Source: Paenibacillus polymyxa M1 (GTDB taxonomy: Bacteria; Bacillota; Bacilli; Paenibacillales; Paenibacillaceae). Taken from it: a DNA stretch of 64,000 nt. The DNA is taken from contig NC_017542.1 in NCBI RefSeq assembly GCF_000237325.1, positions 1,681,501-1,745,500 on the forward strand. The letters run 5' to 3'. Below are positions 1-9,739 of the stretch, piece by piece. A program made the translations under genes and the position numbers. A model generated the notes under the pieces. The model was not told where the DNA came from and ran no database searches. It worked only from the letters and a program-made list of their open reading frames with translations. How positions within the stretch are numbered: position 1 is the stretch's first letter; each line of letters begins with the position of its first letter.

Positions 1-83
1 AAATAGACTGAGAAATTAATAGCCACAAGTAGAATCCCGAATAATAACGAGGTGTACGTATGGATTTTGTTCTGCAGCTTCAT
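1..83 (-). CDS. Sensor histidine kinase, N-terminal fragment (cut by window edge)
   Basis: Only the first 27 or so codons lie in the window. The reading starts MKLQNKIHTYTSLLFG and runs into a hydrophobic stretch (ILLVAINFSVY), which is a typical cytoplasmic start plus first membrane segment of a two-component sensor kinase. Its ATG overlaps the TGA of the upstream response regulator (ATGA), so the two are translationally coupled. Family assignment is inferred from this position and the membrane segment; the catalytic domains lie outside the window. Confidence 0.6.
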   Translation of the reverse strand, partial: MKLQNKIHTYTSLLFGILLVAINFSVY

Positions 84-781
84 AACGATTCCTTCAGAAC
101 ATAACCAATACCGCGCACTGTATGAATCAGCTCAGGGAGCTGGCGCGTGGGGTCAATTTTATTGCGTACGTAGCGAATATACACATCGACGACATTGGTA
201 TCACCGATATAATCAATGCCCCATACATTTTCCAGTAATTGTTCACGACTAAGGACCTGCCGCTGATGTCGGAGTAAATGAACGAGCAAGTCAAACTCTC
301 GCGGCGTAAGCTCAATGTTGTGCTCTCCCCGAAGCACTTCACGTGTACCCTCATGAAGACGTAAATCTCCGGCACTAAGCCATTGATCTGCCACTTGTAA
401 AGCCATGTCTTTCGTTGCACCTACCCTGAGCGCGGCCCTTACACGTGCAAGCAGCTCTTCGATCACAAAAGGTTTGGTAACATAGTCATTGGCTCCCAAA
501 TCGAGTCCCTCGACCTTATCCGCAATGGAACTTTTAGCCGTCAGTAAAATGACAGGAACGTTCGCATCATGTTTACGAATCCTCCGAAGGAGTTCGATGC
601 CATTGATACCGGGAATCATAATATCCAGTAAAACTAGATCCCAACTACCTTTGCAATAGGTCTCCAGCCCATCAATTCCGTTCTTTTCTTTACTTACTTG
701 ATAGCCTTCAAATTCAAGTTCGATCTCTAGAAGTCGGGCAATCTTCTCTTCGTCTTCTACGATCAAAATGGATTGGTTCAT
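80..781 (-). CDS. OmpR/PhoB-family response regulator
   Basis: DNA-binding response regulator of about 233 residues. The N-terminal receiver has the acidic pair (VEDE), a phospho-acceptor Asp at about residue 53 (LVLLDIMIPG) and the conserved Lys (TKPF). The C-terminal winged helix contains LTPREFDLLVHLL and ends GIGYVLKESL, typical of the OmpR class. I chose the ATG at 781 because AGGAGG sits 8 nt upstream; the ATG at 787 is only 2 nt from it. The next gene is its likely cognate kinase, overlapping by ATGA. The signal it answers is unknown. Confidence 0.93.
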   Translation of the reverse strand: MNQSILIVEDEEKIARLLEIELEFEGYQVSKEKNGIDGLETYCKGSWDLVLLDIMIPGINGIELLRRIRKHDANVPVILLTAKSSIADKVEGLDLGANDYVTKPFVIEELLARVRAALRVGATKDMALQVADQWLSAGDLRLHEGTREVLRGEHNIELTPREFDLLVHLLRHQRQVLSREQLLENVWGIDYIGDTNVVDVYIRYVRNKIDPTRQLPELIHTVRGIGYVLKESL

Positions 782-1176
782 AATCATGCCCTCCTGTAGG
801 CGAATAGCCGATACGGAAGTATTTTAGCATATACGGACAGGTAAGACACTTCAAAACACAGGGCTGGGAGAGAAAGAGATTAGTATGGTGTGTTATATTT
901 ATCGACATTAAAAAATGATAATAGCGCTATAAGTTTGTTTTTTTATTCTGTGAGCACAAGAAAAAGATCCATGTTTTGGCCGAAATGAACATTGTTATGC
1001 TAGAAAAGTTGCATTAACATAAACTAAAATTCATCAATTGGTGAAATCTGCGATTTCTTCAGCTACTTTCGGAACGCCAATAGCCTGCTCATTCCAATTT
1101 AAGCTCCTATCTTATGGAAACACCTGATAAGGGCAGGCGGCAGGCTTGCCCTTTGTCATCAGGAGCGTAAAATAAA
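782..1176. other. Intergenic region with a structured leader
   Basis: No gene seen over 395 bases between a leftward regulator and the rightward AroM-like fragment. The one notable element is an interrupted hairpin at about 1123-1163: CCTGAT and AAGGGCA on the left pair with TGCCCTT and ATCAGG on the right. Its right arm runs into the AGGAG that would serve as ribosome binding site for the ORF at 1177, so folding could mask that site. There is no T-run, so it is not a terminator. Confidence 0.4.
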
Positions 1177-1380
1177 ATGAAGCGAAAGCAGAGATTCAAG
1201 ATGTATAAGCTTGGAATGATTACGATTGGACAATCCCTTCTTCGGTCAGATGTAGCCCCTATCGTAGAAAGGGCATTAGAAGGACGGGCCAAGCTGGTGC
1301 AGGCACTTGGGGCAGCGGCTGGAGCTCGCCTGGCAACTATGCCTGGCATGACCGATGATATGTTCATGAACGTTTTTTGA
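1177..1380 (+). pseudogene. AroM-like N-terminal remnant
   Basis: Short ORF of 67 codons. Residues 9-45 (KLGMITIGQSLLRSDVAPIV...) resemble the start of AroM/aspartate-racemase-like proteins, which open with a KLG-ITIGQS strand and normally run past 200 residues. After about residue 45 the sequence becomes Ala/Gly/Met-rich and stops, with no match to the rest of that family. I read it as a decayed gene start, though a short functional protein cannot be excluded. AGGAG lies 11 nt upstream within a possible hairpin. The next gene begins 17 nt downstream. Confidence 0.4.
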
Positions 1381-1397
1381 GGTAGGGAGGGAAGGAC

Positions 1398-2084
1398 ATG
1401 GATAAAAGAATACTGATAGCGGACGATGAGGCGAGTATTCGGAATGCACTGGCCTATGCGTTAAAGCGGGAAGGTTTTTTGGTGGAAACTGCTGTGGATG
1501 GAGAGGATGCATTGGAAAAAGTGCGTTTGTTCCACCCGGATGTGCTTATATTGGATGTGATGATGCCCAAACTGGGCGGATATGAGGTGTGTCGCCGTTT
1601 GGAAAGCCGGAAGGGCGTTGGTATTCTACTGCTAACCGCCAAAAATGATATCGTCGATAAGGTGCTTGGACTGGAGCTGGGAGCAGACGATTTTATGAGC
1701 AAGCCGTTTGACCTGAGAGAACTGCTCGCACGTATTAAGGCATTAGTACGGAGACTGGAACGAGAAGGAGCACCTGCGCCGGAAGGAACGGAGGTAATAC
1801 TGGGTCCATTACGAGTGCGTCCATCTAGCCGAACGGCCGAACTCGGAGTAAAAGCATTGGATCTGACCCCCAAGGAGTTTGATGTACTGGCTCTGCTGGT
1901 GTCCCATACTGGGAGGGTGTATACACGGGACGATCTGTTGGAACAAGTATGGGGCATTGATTATGTGGGAGGAACGCGGACGGTGGATATTCATATTCAG
2001 CGCTTGCGCAAAAAATTGGAACCGCATCAGTCGATGCTGCAGACCGTATATGGAATCGGCTATAAGGCGGAGAAAATGACGTGA
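1398..2084 (+). CDS. OmpR/PhoB-family response regulator
   Basis: 228-residue response regulator. The receiver has ADDE near the N-terminus, a phospho-acceptor Asp53 (LILDVMMPK) and SKPFD with the conserved Lys. The winged-helix output domain carries LTPKEFDVLALLV and ends GIGYKAEKMT. GGGAGGGAAGG precedes the ATG at good spacing. Its stop overlaps the GTG start of the downstream sensor kinase (GTGA), so the pair forms one operon. Target genes are not evident; the lipoprotein at 3790 is a candidate member of the same unit. Confidence 0.93.
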   Translation: MDKRILIADDEASIRNALAYALKREGFLVETAVDGEDALEKVRLFHPDVLILDVMMPKLGGYEVCRRLESRKGVGILLLTAKNDIVDKVLGLELGADDFMSKPFDLRELLARIKALVRRLEREGAPAPEGTEVILGPLRVRPSSRTAELGVKALDLTPKEFDVLALLVSHTGRVYTRDDLLEQVWGIDYVGGTRTVDIHIQRLRKKLEPHQSMLQTVYGIGYKAEKMT

Positions 2085-3664
2085 ACGAACATCATTCACT
2101 CCATTCACAAGAAAGCTTGCAGTCCACTGACCCGCAGAAGCGCAAACATAAGCGTACAGGCTTGAGCCTGCGCTGGAAATTTCCGCTGGTCCTGGCGGCT
2201 TTACTGCTGTTTACTGTCGGTGTGCTGAGCTGGCTCGTGCTTACTGGTATTCGTGCCAATCAGACTGATCAAATGGAACGCGGCTTAAAGCGTCAGGCGG
2301 AAATCGTGGAAATGCGCGTCAAACAGTCTTACCTGTTGGGAGCTGGCCAATCACCCGAAGACTTCATGAAAAAGCAAGCGCCACAGCTTGCCGTGGAACT
2401 CGGTGTGTCCAGTAATATGCGCGTTATTTTATATGATGGCCGGGGACATGAGGTCGGAAATTCTCTGCCACTGGCTTATAGAACAGATGTCGGCCAGGCG
2501 CTTTCTTATGCGCTCCAAGGGAAAATTGCGTATATTACAGAAGGTAGCTCAGTGACCTATCTAGCTCCGCTTCAAGGTCCAGACGGCTTGCTGGGAGTGG
2601 TACAGCTTCATAGCTCAATAGAAGCACAGCAGCAGTTTTACCAGGACATTGCCCGCTTGTTTTTATGGACAGGAGGTGCGGTGCTGGTCTTAAGCTTTAT
2701 TCTTGGCTTAGGCTATGTCAGCCGCCAGACGAGGGACATCGGACGACTGACTCGCGCTTCTGAGCAGATCTCGGCAGGGCACTATCCAGAAGCCAGATTG
2801 CTGCGACGGCAGGACGAGCTGGGAAGGCTGGATGAAGGGATGCTCCAGATGAGTCATGTGATCCGGGCAAGTATTACTGCGCTCGAAAATGAAAAGCTTC
2901 GGCTGGAAGAAGCGGTTCGGCGTTTGAGAGAGCTAGAGCAGCAGCAAAAGACCTTTATTGGCAATATCAGCCATGAACTGAAGACTCCGTTGACCTCTAT
3001 TCAGGCTTACGCTGATTTGCTGGATATGTATGGGGATGATCCCGAATTGGTGCGTGAAGCCAGAGAAAGTATCGGTAAGGAAACCAAACGGTTGTATGAG
3101 CTTGTCGAGGATTCACTGAGACTATCTGTGCTGGACAAATATGATTTTGAATTACATACGGAGGAAGTGGAGCTGCATTTGCTGCTCGAAGATGCAGGTA
3201 GCCGAATCCGGGGGAAAGCTGCGGCGCGTGGACTGAATTTTTCGATGGATACCATTCCAGCCAAGGTGTGTGGAGACCCTAAGCATCTGATGCATATTGT
3301 GCTGAATTTGCTGGATAATGCAGTAAAATACAATCAGGACGAAGGCTGGATTACGTTATCTAATCGAGTGGAAAAGGACACCGTGATAGTGTATATACGC
3401 AATTCCGGTCCATGGATTCCTCGGGAAAAATGGGACATGATTTTTGAGCCGTTTGCTACCTTAAGTCGTGATCGTTCTCGTCAAGACAGTGGCACGGGAC
3501 TTGGCCTGCCTTTGGCACGCAGACTGGCGGAGCGCATGGGTGGAGAGTTGCAGCTCACAGCTTCAGACGAAACCGGGTTGGAAAATGGCAATGGTCATTC
3601 AGGTGCAAGTGGCAATGAATTTTCGCTCAGGCTACCCCTGTTGGTTCACGATGGCTTCCAGTAG
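2081..3664 (+). CDS. Membrane sensor histidine kinase (HAMP, HisKA, HATPase)
   Basis: 527-residue sensor kinase starting at GTG and overlapping the preceding regulator. A first membrane segment lies at about residues 30-54 and a second at about 194-216, enclosing an extracytoplasmic domain of about 140 residues. A HAMP-like linker follows, then the dimerisation/phosphoacceptor segment FIGNISHELKTPLTS with His298. The ATPase domain shows the N box (LNLLDNAVKYN) and a G box with DSGTGLGLPLARRL. All residues needed for kinase function appear present. It phosphorylates the regulator encoded just upstream. Confidence 0.93.
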   Translation: MNEHHSLHSQESLQSTDPQKRKHKRTGLSLRWKFPLVLAALLLFTVGVLSWLVLTGIRANQTDQMERGLKRQAEIVEMRVKQSYLLGAGQSPEDFMKKQAPQLAVELGVSSNMRVILYDGRGHEVGNSLPLAYRTDVGQALSYALQGKIAYITEGSSVTYLAPLQGPDGLLGVVQLHSSIEAQQQFYQDIARLFLWTGGAVLVLSFILGLGYVSRQTRDIGRLTRASEQISAGHYPEARLLRRQDELGRLDEGMLQMSHVIRASITALENEKLRLEEAVRRLRELEQQQKTFIGNISHELKTPLTSIQAYADLLDMYGDDPELVREARESIGKETKRLYELVEDSLRLSVLDKYDFELHTEEVELHLLLEDAGSRIRGKAAARGLNFSMDTIPAKVCGDPKHLMHIVLNLLDNAVKYNQDEGWITLSNRVEKDTVIVYIRNSGPWIPREKWDMIFEPFATLSRDRSRQDSGTGLGLPLARRLAERMGGELQLTASDETGLENGNGHSGASGNEFSLRLPLLVHDGFQ

Positions 3665-3789
3665 TTGGACCGCTCGATAGCTATAGAACTGAAAATGTTG
3701 TCTTATTTACAATTTGGAAACAATTCGATGTATTCACGAGATGTTCAGGCATTAAGCTGGGGGTAACGTTAACAAGGAGGCCGTTGTAC

Positions 3790-4974
3790 ATGATGAAGAA
3801 AAACCTAGACAGCCACGGGAAAAAGAACGGCTTTCCTCGTCTCAAACATCCCTATGCACGCTTTTTCAGACACAAAGTCACAGGATTGCTCATGACTGGC
3901 TTGATCGCTGGAGGATTGCTAGGCGGCTGCGGCATAAAAAGCGCAGGAGAGACAATTCCAACATCCGGTATGAAACCGGGGCAAAAGCTTACTGTGATTG
4001 ACATGGAGGCAGCTCGGCAGCAAGTATCGGACGAGCTGGTGGTACAGTCCATCGACAAGCTGGGAGATGTCTACGCGAGGTCATGGCTGAGTGATGAAGA
4101 GCTGATTGTGGAACGTCAGAATCAGTTATGGATTCATAATGTAAAGACCAATAAGGAACGAGTTTTAACACCAGGTCGTAAGGCTCTACAGTTACTTGCT
4201 GTGGTTTCTCCGGATCAGCGCCATGTCTTTTTTACGGAGGGCAGCACCAGCAGCAAGTATGATATTCAGGGCTATATTTTAGAGCTAAGCAGCGGCAAGG
4301 TTACATCGGCTGGCCAGCTGGACATGACTAACGAAGTGAGCTGGGGCGATAAGGATCATCTCATTACAGGTACACCAGACGGTAAGATACATCTGATTGG
4401 ACTGGACGGCAAAGCTGAAGAATTGAGTTTTCAAGATCCAAATCACTCAGAATTAATTGCTCATGTCGAAAAAGTGGGTAACGCCATATTTTATACAGGC
4501 AATGATAAACAAGGGTATCCGGTGCTGAATCGGTTCACTCTCAATCATCCTCAAGCTGTGACCATTGCAGAGGGGGCCATGTCTTTTGCAGTGTCGCTTG
4601 ATGGTAAATCTATTGCCATTGAAAAGCGGAAATGGAATACATCCGAACCTGCTCGTATGATCATTTTGGATGAACAAGGCAAAGAGAAAGGGATCGTGGG
4701 TCAAGGGACTTTAATGAGTCGTGGAAGCTGGTCCAACGACGGGTCCAAGCTTGCTTTTTCCATTTATGATGAGGATCAGCAAGGTATGAGAGGGTTGTAT
4801 GTGTTTGACCAATCCACGGGTAAAACCACTCCCGTTACGACCGATATCCAGTCCTATGACAGTCCAACAGTGTGGAGCACTTCCGCCCGGTTTTTATCCA
4901 TGTACCAGAACATTTCGGAAGGTGGAAAACAACTGAATCAGAGCTACATCGTCGAATTTAAGAAAAAGCAGTAA
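3790..4974 (+). CDS. TolB-like beta-propeller lipoprotein
   Basis: About 394 residues. A basic N-terminus is followed by a hydrophobic segment and a lipobox (LLGGC), so the protein is probably lipid-anchored outside the membrane. The rest has repeated blade-like units with YARSWLSDEELIV, VSPDQRHVFFTEG, SLDGKSIAIEK and SNDGSKLAFSIYD, typical of WD40/TolB-type propellers. AAGGAGG is 9 nt before the ATG at 3790. It lies 125 nt after the sensor kinase and may belong to its operon or regulon. No enzymatic motif seen; a binding or scaffold role is inferred. Confidence 0.75.
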   Translation: MMKKNLDSHGKKNGFPRLKHPYARFFRHKVTGLLMTGLIAGGLLGGCGIKSAGETIPTSGMKPGQKLTVIDMEAARQQVSDELVVQSIDKLGDVYARSWLSDEELIVERQNQLWIHNVKTNKERVLTPGRKALQLLAVVSPDQRHVFFTEGSTSSKYDIQGYILELSSGKVTSAGQLDMTNEVSWGDKDHLITGTPDGKIHLIGLDGKAEELSFQDPNHSELIAHVEKVGNAIFYTGNDKQGYPVLNRFTLNHPQAVTIAEGAMSFAVSLDGKSIAIEKRKWNTSEPARMIILDEQGKEKGIVGQGTLMSRGSWSNDGSKLAFSIYDEDQQGMRGLYVFDQSTGKTTPVTTDIQSYDSPTVWSTSARFLSMYQNISEGGKQLNQSYIVEFKKKQ

Positions 4975-5012
4975 AAAAAGGCGCATTTCCTTCTTCGGAA
5001 TGTACCTTTTTT
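4973..5012 (+). terminator. Rho-independent terminator
   Basis: Stem formed by AAAAAAGG...ATTTCC and GGAAT...CCTTTTTT directly after the lipoprotein stop, ending in T6. The A-rich left arm lets it work in both directions, so it may also end the spoVR transcript from the other strand. Confidence 0.75.
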
Positions 5013-5041
5013 AATTAGGCTGGTTATTCGATTGTGTATCA

Positions 5042-6484
5042 CTATACAAATTTGCGATGGTGTTTCTTACCGTCATATGAAAATAAGGCGAGCTTACCTT
5101 CAATCATTGTTTCCAAATGAACGGTGCGCCCCCATAGCTGATATACATACGGAAGCGTACGCTCCATATATTTTAAATCCAGTTCAATGCCTTCATACTG
5201 GTGCTTGAGTTTTAATTCACCTGTATGCAGATAATCTCCGTCTTCAACAACGATATAAGGGGAGCCTCCATTTACACGTGAGAACACAAGCTGATCCCGT
5301 ATGTTTTCCCAGGATTTATCGGTAATTTTCCAATCCGGTCCCCGTTTCTCAAACACGTACAGATCCAAATCCTCCGTTAGTTGCTTGGTCATGTAATTGC
5401 GTATAAAGGAGGTATCCGAGTCAAACTCTCGCACCTCGAATATTTTAGCTCGACCTTCGCCCGGTTTGCGTCCTTGGCGCTCTTGCTCCTCGCGGGTCGG
5501 GTTATCCCATCGCTTTTCAATATCTTCAAATATTTTCAGTCCCAAATAATACGGATTCAAGCTTTGCTTGGAAGGCTGCACAACGGAGGCGTTCAGCATG
5601 GCAAATTCAACGGTTTCATCCCCAGTCAAATCCAGTTCTCTGACAATCCGTTGATGCCAATAGGAGGCCCAGCCTTCATTCATGATTTTGGTCTCCATTT
5701 GGGGCCAGAAATACAGCATTTCGTCCCGCAGCATCGTCATGATGTCCCGCTGCCAGTCCTCCAATACCTCGGAGAATTCCTGAATAAACCAGACAATATC
5801 TTTTTCAGGTTCCGGTGGGAACTGGCGTACCTTAATACCCTCGGTCTCGGCTGAATCATGCTGCTTTACTGTGTCCAGTGACCACAGATCATCGTAAGGT
5901 CCGATGGGACGCTGGTGTTTTTTAGGTTCTTTTTGCTCCTTGATTTTGAGTTCCATGTAGCGTTGTTTATCCAGATGCCTTGGTTTGATGAGCTGTGGGT
6001 CTACATGTTCCTGTATCGCCAGTACAGAGTCAATGAAGGATTCCACGGCCTTTGAGCCGTACTCCATTTCATAGCTGCTGATCCGTTCTGCGGTGGCAGA
6101 CATGCTCTCTACCATATTGCGGTTGGAGGCCGAGAAGCGGGCGTTGTGTTTAAAAAAATCGCAGTGTGCCAGTACATGGGCGACAATCAGTTTATTTTGC
6201 ACCAAAGAATTTCCATCCAGCAGGAAAGCGTAGCAGGGATTGGAGTTAATAACCAGCTCATAGATTTTACTCAATCCAAAATCGTACTGCATTTTCATCT
6301 TGTGAAATGTTTTGCCGAAACTCCAGTGGCTGAAGCGCGTGGGCATACCATACGCCCCGAATGTGTATACAATATCCGCCGGACAAATCTCATACCGCAT
6401 CGGGTAGTAGTCGAGCCCGAATCCATCTGCAATCTCCATAATTTCTGATATCGCGTACTCAAGCTCTTTCTGATCGGTGCTCAT
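5042..6484 (-). CDS. spoVR: SpoVR-family sporulation protein
   Basis: 480-residue protein of the SpoVR family, which in Bacillus affects spore cortex formation. The motifs I recognise are [19 protein letters not shown], the Cys/His-rich [13 protein letters not shown], and [18 protein letters not shown]. Length is normal for the family. Its ATG overlaps the stop of yhbH by 4 nt, so they are one operon. Biochemical activity is unknown for the family. Expression in sporulating cells is expected from the family, not read from a promoter here. Confidence 0.95.
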   Translation of the reverse strand: MSTDQKELEYAISEIMEIADGFGLDYYPMRYEICPADIVYTFGAYGMPTRFSHWSFGKTFHKMKMQYDFGLSKIYELVINSNPCYAFLLDGNSLVQNKLIVAHVLAHCDFFKHNARFSASNRNMVESMSATAERISSYEMEYGSKAVESFIDSVLAIQEHVDPQLIKPRHLDKQRYMELKIKEQKEPKKHQRPIGPYDDLWSLDTVKQHDSAETEGIKVRQFPPEPEKDIVWFIQEFSEVLEDWQRDIMTMLRDEMLYFWPQMETKIMNEGWASYWHQRIVRELDLTGDETVEFAMLNASVVQPSKQSLNPYYLGLKIFEDIEKRWDNPTREEQERQGRKPGEGRAKIFEVREFDSDTSFIRNYMTKQLTEDLDLYVFEKRGPDWKITDKSWENIRDQLVFSRVNGGSPYIVVEDGDYLHTGELKLKHQYEGIELDLKYMERTLPYVYQLWGRTVHLETMIEGKLALFSYDGKKHHRKFV

Positions 6485-7647
6485 CCTACCGTTCCCCCTT
6501 CCCGTTTGCGAAAAAAGGTACGTAAGGCTTGGTATACCTCACCTTTTTCCTTGATGACATAGTACATAAACTGATCCGTTTTAATATTCTTGTAGGCTGA
6601 CATCAGCGTACTGCTGCGATTATATTGGTTCACCTCTCCATAGCCGAACATATTGCTGCGCTTCATAAGCTCCTCGATTAGTTTCACACACCGTTCATTG
6701 TCTGAGCTTAGGTTATCGCCATCGGAGAAATGGAAGGGATAAATATTATAAGTCGAAGGAGGATAGCGTTTATCGATAATCTCCAATGCTTTCAAATAGG
6801 CAGAAGAGCAGATTGTGCCGCCACTTTCACCGCGAGTAAAAAATTCTTCCTCCGTAACCTCCTTGGCTTCGGTATGATGCGCAAGAAAAACAATTTCCAC
6901 CTTTTCATATTGGCGACGCAAAAAGCGGGTCATCCAGAAAAAGAAGCTGCGGGCGCAATATTTTTCAAAAGATCCCATACTGCCTGAGGTGTCCATCATA
7001 GCGATAATTACCGCATTGGATTGGGGAATGGTCTTCTCTTCCCATGTTTTGTAGCGAAGATCGTCCGGACTAATATGATGAATGCCCGGATTCCCCTCAC
7101 GCGCGTTGCGGCGCAGATTTTCGAGAATCGTTCGTTTCTTGTCAATGTTCGCTTGCATGCCTTTTTTGCGTATATCATTGAATACGATAGATTCAACCTC
7201 AATTTGATCCTTATCTTTTTGCTGCAAATGCGGCAATTCCATTTCCTCAAACAGCATATCTTCGAGTTCCTCTATGCTGACTTCTGTTTCCATAATATCG
7301 TGTCCCGGTTGGTCGCCTGCTTTCTCACCTTTACCTGGCTTTTGGGAAGCAGGATCACGTCCGATGACATCTCCCACCTGACTGTCGCCATCCCCTTGGC
7401 CTACATGCTTTTGCTTTTGGTAGTTATAAATGAAGCGATATTCATCCAGACTGCGAATGGGCACTTTGATAATCTGTTGACCGTCCGACATTATAATATT
7501 TTCTTCCGTAATCAGATCGGGTAGATTTTGTTTAATGACATCTTTGACCTTCTGCTGATGGCGTTGCTGGTCCTGGTACCCTTTGCGATGCAGCGACCAA
7601 TCTTCGCGGGATACGACGAATGAATATGGCTGGCGTGGTTCCGTCAT
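6481..7647 (-). CDS. yhbH: YhbH/UPF0229 sporulation protein with von Willebrand A-like domain
   Basis: 388-residue protein of the YhbH (UPF0229) family. Near the N-terminus is [21 protein letters not shown], a family hallmark. The C-terminal half has a MIDAS-type metal site ([13 protein letters not shown]) as in von Willebrand factor A domains. GGGGGGTG lies 7 nt before the ATG at 7647, which I prefer to the longer upstream reading. In Bacillus and enterics this gene normally follows prkA, a serine kinase. Here prkA is not next to it, and a divergent two-component operon begins within 170 nt. Confidence 0.93.
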   Translation of the reverse strand: MTEPRQPYSFVVSREDWSLHRKGYQDQQRHQQKVKDVIKQNLPDLITEENIIMSDGQQIIKVPIRSLDEYRFIYNYQKQKHVGQGDGDSQVGDVIGRDPASQKPGKGEKAGDQPGHDIMETEVSIEELEDMLFEEMELPHLQQKDKDQIEVESIVFNDIRKKGMQANIDKKRTILENLRRNAREGNPGIHHISPDDLRYKTWEEKTIPQSNAVIIAMMDTSGSMGSFEKYCARSFFFWMTRFLRRQYEKVEIVFLAHHTEAKEVTEEEFFTRGESGGTICSSAYLKALEIIDKRYPPSTYNIYPFHFSDGDNLSSDNERCVKLIEELMKRSNMFGYGEVNQYNRSSTLMSAYKNIKTDQFMYYVIKEKGEVYQALRTFFRKREGGTVG

Positions 7648-7810
7648 TGTTAGGCACCCCCCAAGTGGATACACGGCACAGTTTGGCCTTGTTGGTTATT
7701 AAGTATATTCACGGGGATGTACGATATGTGATGGAACTCGATTTAAATTCTGCCCGTTTGCTTTTATAATGAAAGTAAAAAATGTAAAAAAAGAATGGAG
7801 AACCTTGGTT

Positions 7811-8530
7811 ATGGAAGAAATTGCAGTGCTTATCGTAGACGATGAACAGGGACTGCGAGATATGCTGACAAAAGTATTAAAAAAGGAAGGATTTCTTCAT
7901 GTTAAGCATGCAGCCACGGGCCAAGAAGCGCTGCAAATCGTGATGGAATCTCGTATTGATGTGATTGTGCTTGATGTTATGCTCCCTGATAACGATGGAT
8001 TTGAGGTATGTCGTCAGATGCGTCTATACACGGAAGTTCCTATTCTTTTTTTGACGGCAAGAGATACAGATCTGGACAAATTAATGGGATTTGGTATTGG
8101 GGGGGACGATTATATCACCAAACCGTTTAACCCGTTGGAAGTCGTTGCACGTATGAAAGCTCGAATGAAGTATCGAAATGTGACAACAGCGGATATGAAG
8201 CCTGCTTTACAAACCTTAGATTTTGGATATTTTTGTCTGGAGCTGGAATCAGGTGCATTGTATGTGCAAGACCAAGAGGTCGATTGTCCTGCACGTGAAT
8301 GGCTACTGCTGGTATTTTTGTGTAAGCATCCTAACCGTATATTCAGTGTGCGTCAGCTATACGAAGCAATATGGAGCGAGACCTTCCTTGGTGATGAAAA
8401 GACAGTAGTCATTCATATCTCTCGTTTGCGAAAAAAAATAGAACCTGATCCCAAGCACCCGCAATTTTTAGTTAATGTAAGAGGGCTAGGTTATAAAATG
8501 ATATCAGTCAAGAGGGGGGAGCAAGAATGA
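7811..8530 (+). CDS. OmpR-family response regulator of the lantibiotic locus (LanR-like)
   Basis: About 239 residues. The receiver contains IVDDE, phospho-acceptor Asp55 (VIVLDVMLPDND) and TKPFNP. The winged-helix output domain ends LVNVRGLGYKMISV. I take the ATG at 7811 (MEEIAVLIVDD), which has GGAG about 10 nt upstream; an earlier in-frame ATG at 7769 lacks a ribosome binding site. It overlaps the kinase gene by ATGA, and the immunity transporter follows, so it probably induces immunity and/or lantibiotic genes. Confidence 0.9.
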   Translation: MEEIAVLIVDDEQGLRDMLTKVLKKEGFLHVKHAATGQEALQIVMESRIDVIVLDVMLPDNDGFEVCRQMRLYTEVPILFLTARDTDLDKLMGFGIGGDDYITKPFNPLEVVARMKARMKYRNVTTADMKPALQTLDFGYFCLELESGALYVQDQEVDCPAREWLLLVFLCKHPNRIFSVRQLYEAIWSETFLGDEKTVVIHISRLRKKIEPDPKHPQFLVNVRGLGYKMISVKRGEQE

Positions 8531-9597
8531 ACTCTCTGGTCAAGATATCCTTTCGTTTTATAAAAGTAACATTATGTTTTGCACTAGCCTATGTTCTTTG
8601 TTTTCTTATCTGCACTGTTATATATATTTTTATAAAAAGTACATTTGGTACATCTCATAATATGAATATTGATCTCTTCTGGATAGGACTTGGAATCGTG
8701 CAGAGCATTGTGTTCATAGCTGTCTATGGATGGTATATAGGCAAACCCTTGGTGTATGTAATTAAATGGATTGGAAATATAGCAACAGGGGAATTCCAAG
8801 CGCCGCTAAGTGAGCTAGAACTGCCAGAGCGCAAAAAAAATCAGAGCAATAATTATAAGCCTCCGTATCAATTGTATAAAGAAGTTTTTGAACAAATGAA
8901 CATCTTATCTGCTCAATTGCGCAGCAATGAGGAAGAGAGAATGGAAATAGAAAAGCGAAAACAGCAGTGGGTAGCAGGTGTAAGCCATGATCTCAAAACA
9001 CCTTTATCTTATATTGAAGGATATGCAGCCATGCTGACTGCTCAAGAGTATGATTGGTCCGAGGAAGAAAAAAGAAGCTTTAGTATGGCTATCAGTGAGA
9101 AAGTGACGGAAATGAAGCAGTTGATTCAGGATTTGAATGCTTCTATGCAGCTCAAGGAGGGTGCCTTGCCGATCCAGTTAAAGAAGGAGGACATTGTGGA
9201 GTTTCTCCGCAATACGGTCATAGATATCGCTAACCATCCTTCGGCCGAGCAGTACGAATTTTCTTTTATGTCATTGGAGGCAGTATGTGTCGTGCCCTTC
9301 GATAGTAAATTATTAGGTAGAGCGTTGAAAAATTTTTTGATGAATGCAATCATTCATAATCCTCCAGGTACACATGTTTCAATGGAAGTAAACAAAGAGA
9401 GCGATAAGCTTCATATTTCTATCGAAGATGATGGAATAGGAATGAATCCAACTGAATTTATACAGATGACACCTTCCAAAGAGCATGGGATACCTATTGC
9501 CAAAAGCTTTATTGAAGCCCATAACGGAACGCTTCATATTCTTCCGGGAAGTCAAGAGGGTACCAGAATAGAAATTACGTTGCCACTGAATATGTAA
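8527..9597 (+). CDS. Sensor histidine kinase with short extracellular loop (LanK-like)
   Basis: 356-residue kinase. Two N-terminal membrane segments (about residues 13-38 and 50-75) are joined by only about a dozen residues, so there is almost no outside sensor domain. The phosphoacceptor segment is GVSHDLKTPLSYIEGY with His154. The ATPase domain shows FLMNAIIHN and DDGIGM, with a shortened G2 region (EHGIPIAKS). This layout is like intramembrane-sensing kinases of cell-envelope stress systems (BceS, LiaS) rather than NisK, which has a larger sensor. Downstream is a three-gene ABC exporter that may help sense the peptide. Confidence 0.9.
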   Translation: MNSLVKISFRFIKVTLCFALAYVLCFLICTVIYIFIKSTFGTSHNMNIDLFWIGLGIVQSIVFIAVYGWYIGKPLVYVIKWIGNIATGEFQAPLSELELPERKKNQSNNYKPPYQLYKEVFEQMNILSAQLRSNEEERMEIEKRKQQWVAGVSHDLKTPLSYIEGYAAMLTAQEYDWSEEEKRSFSMAISEKVTEMKQLIQDLNASMQLKEGALPIQLKKEDIVEFLRNTVIDIANHPSAEQYEFSFMSLEAVCVVPFDSKLLGRALKNFLMNAIIHNPPGTHVSMEVNKESDKLHISIEDDGIGMNPTEFIQMTPSKEHGIPIAKSFIEAHNGTLHILPGSQEGTRIEITLPLNM

Positions 9598-9739
9598 CTC
9601 TTTAACATCTCTCCCTCACATTTTGGAGTTCGCTCGTTTTTTTGCCTGTTGTTTAGGAACTGTTTACTTGATGTTAACTTTCTTTCAGTAAACTGTATGT
9701 AACTAACTTCAGCATTAAAAGTCGAGAGGAGAGCAGGAA

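Noticed and set aside
7021..7524. 167-codon ORF opposite yhbH
   Set aside because: Entirely antisense to a well-conserved yhbH; no start site or domain.
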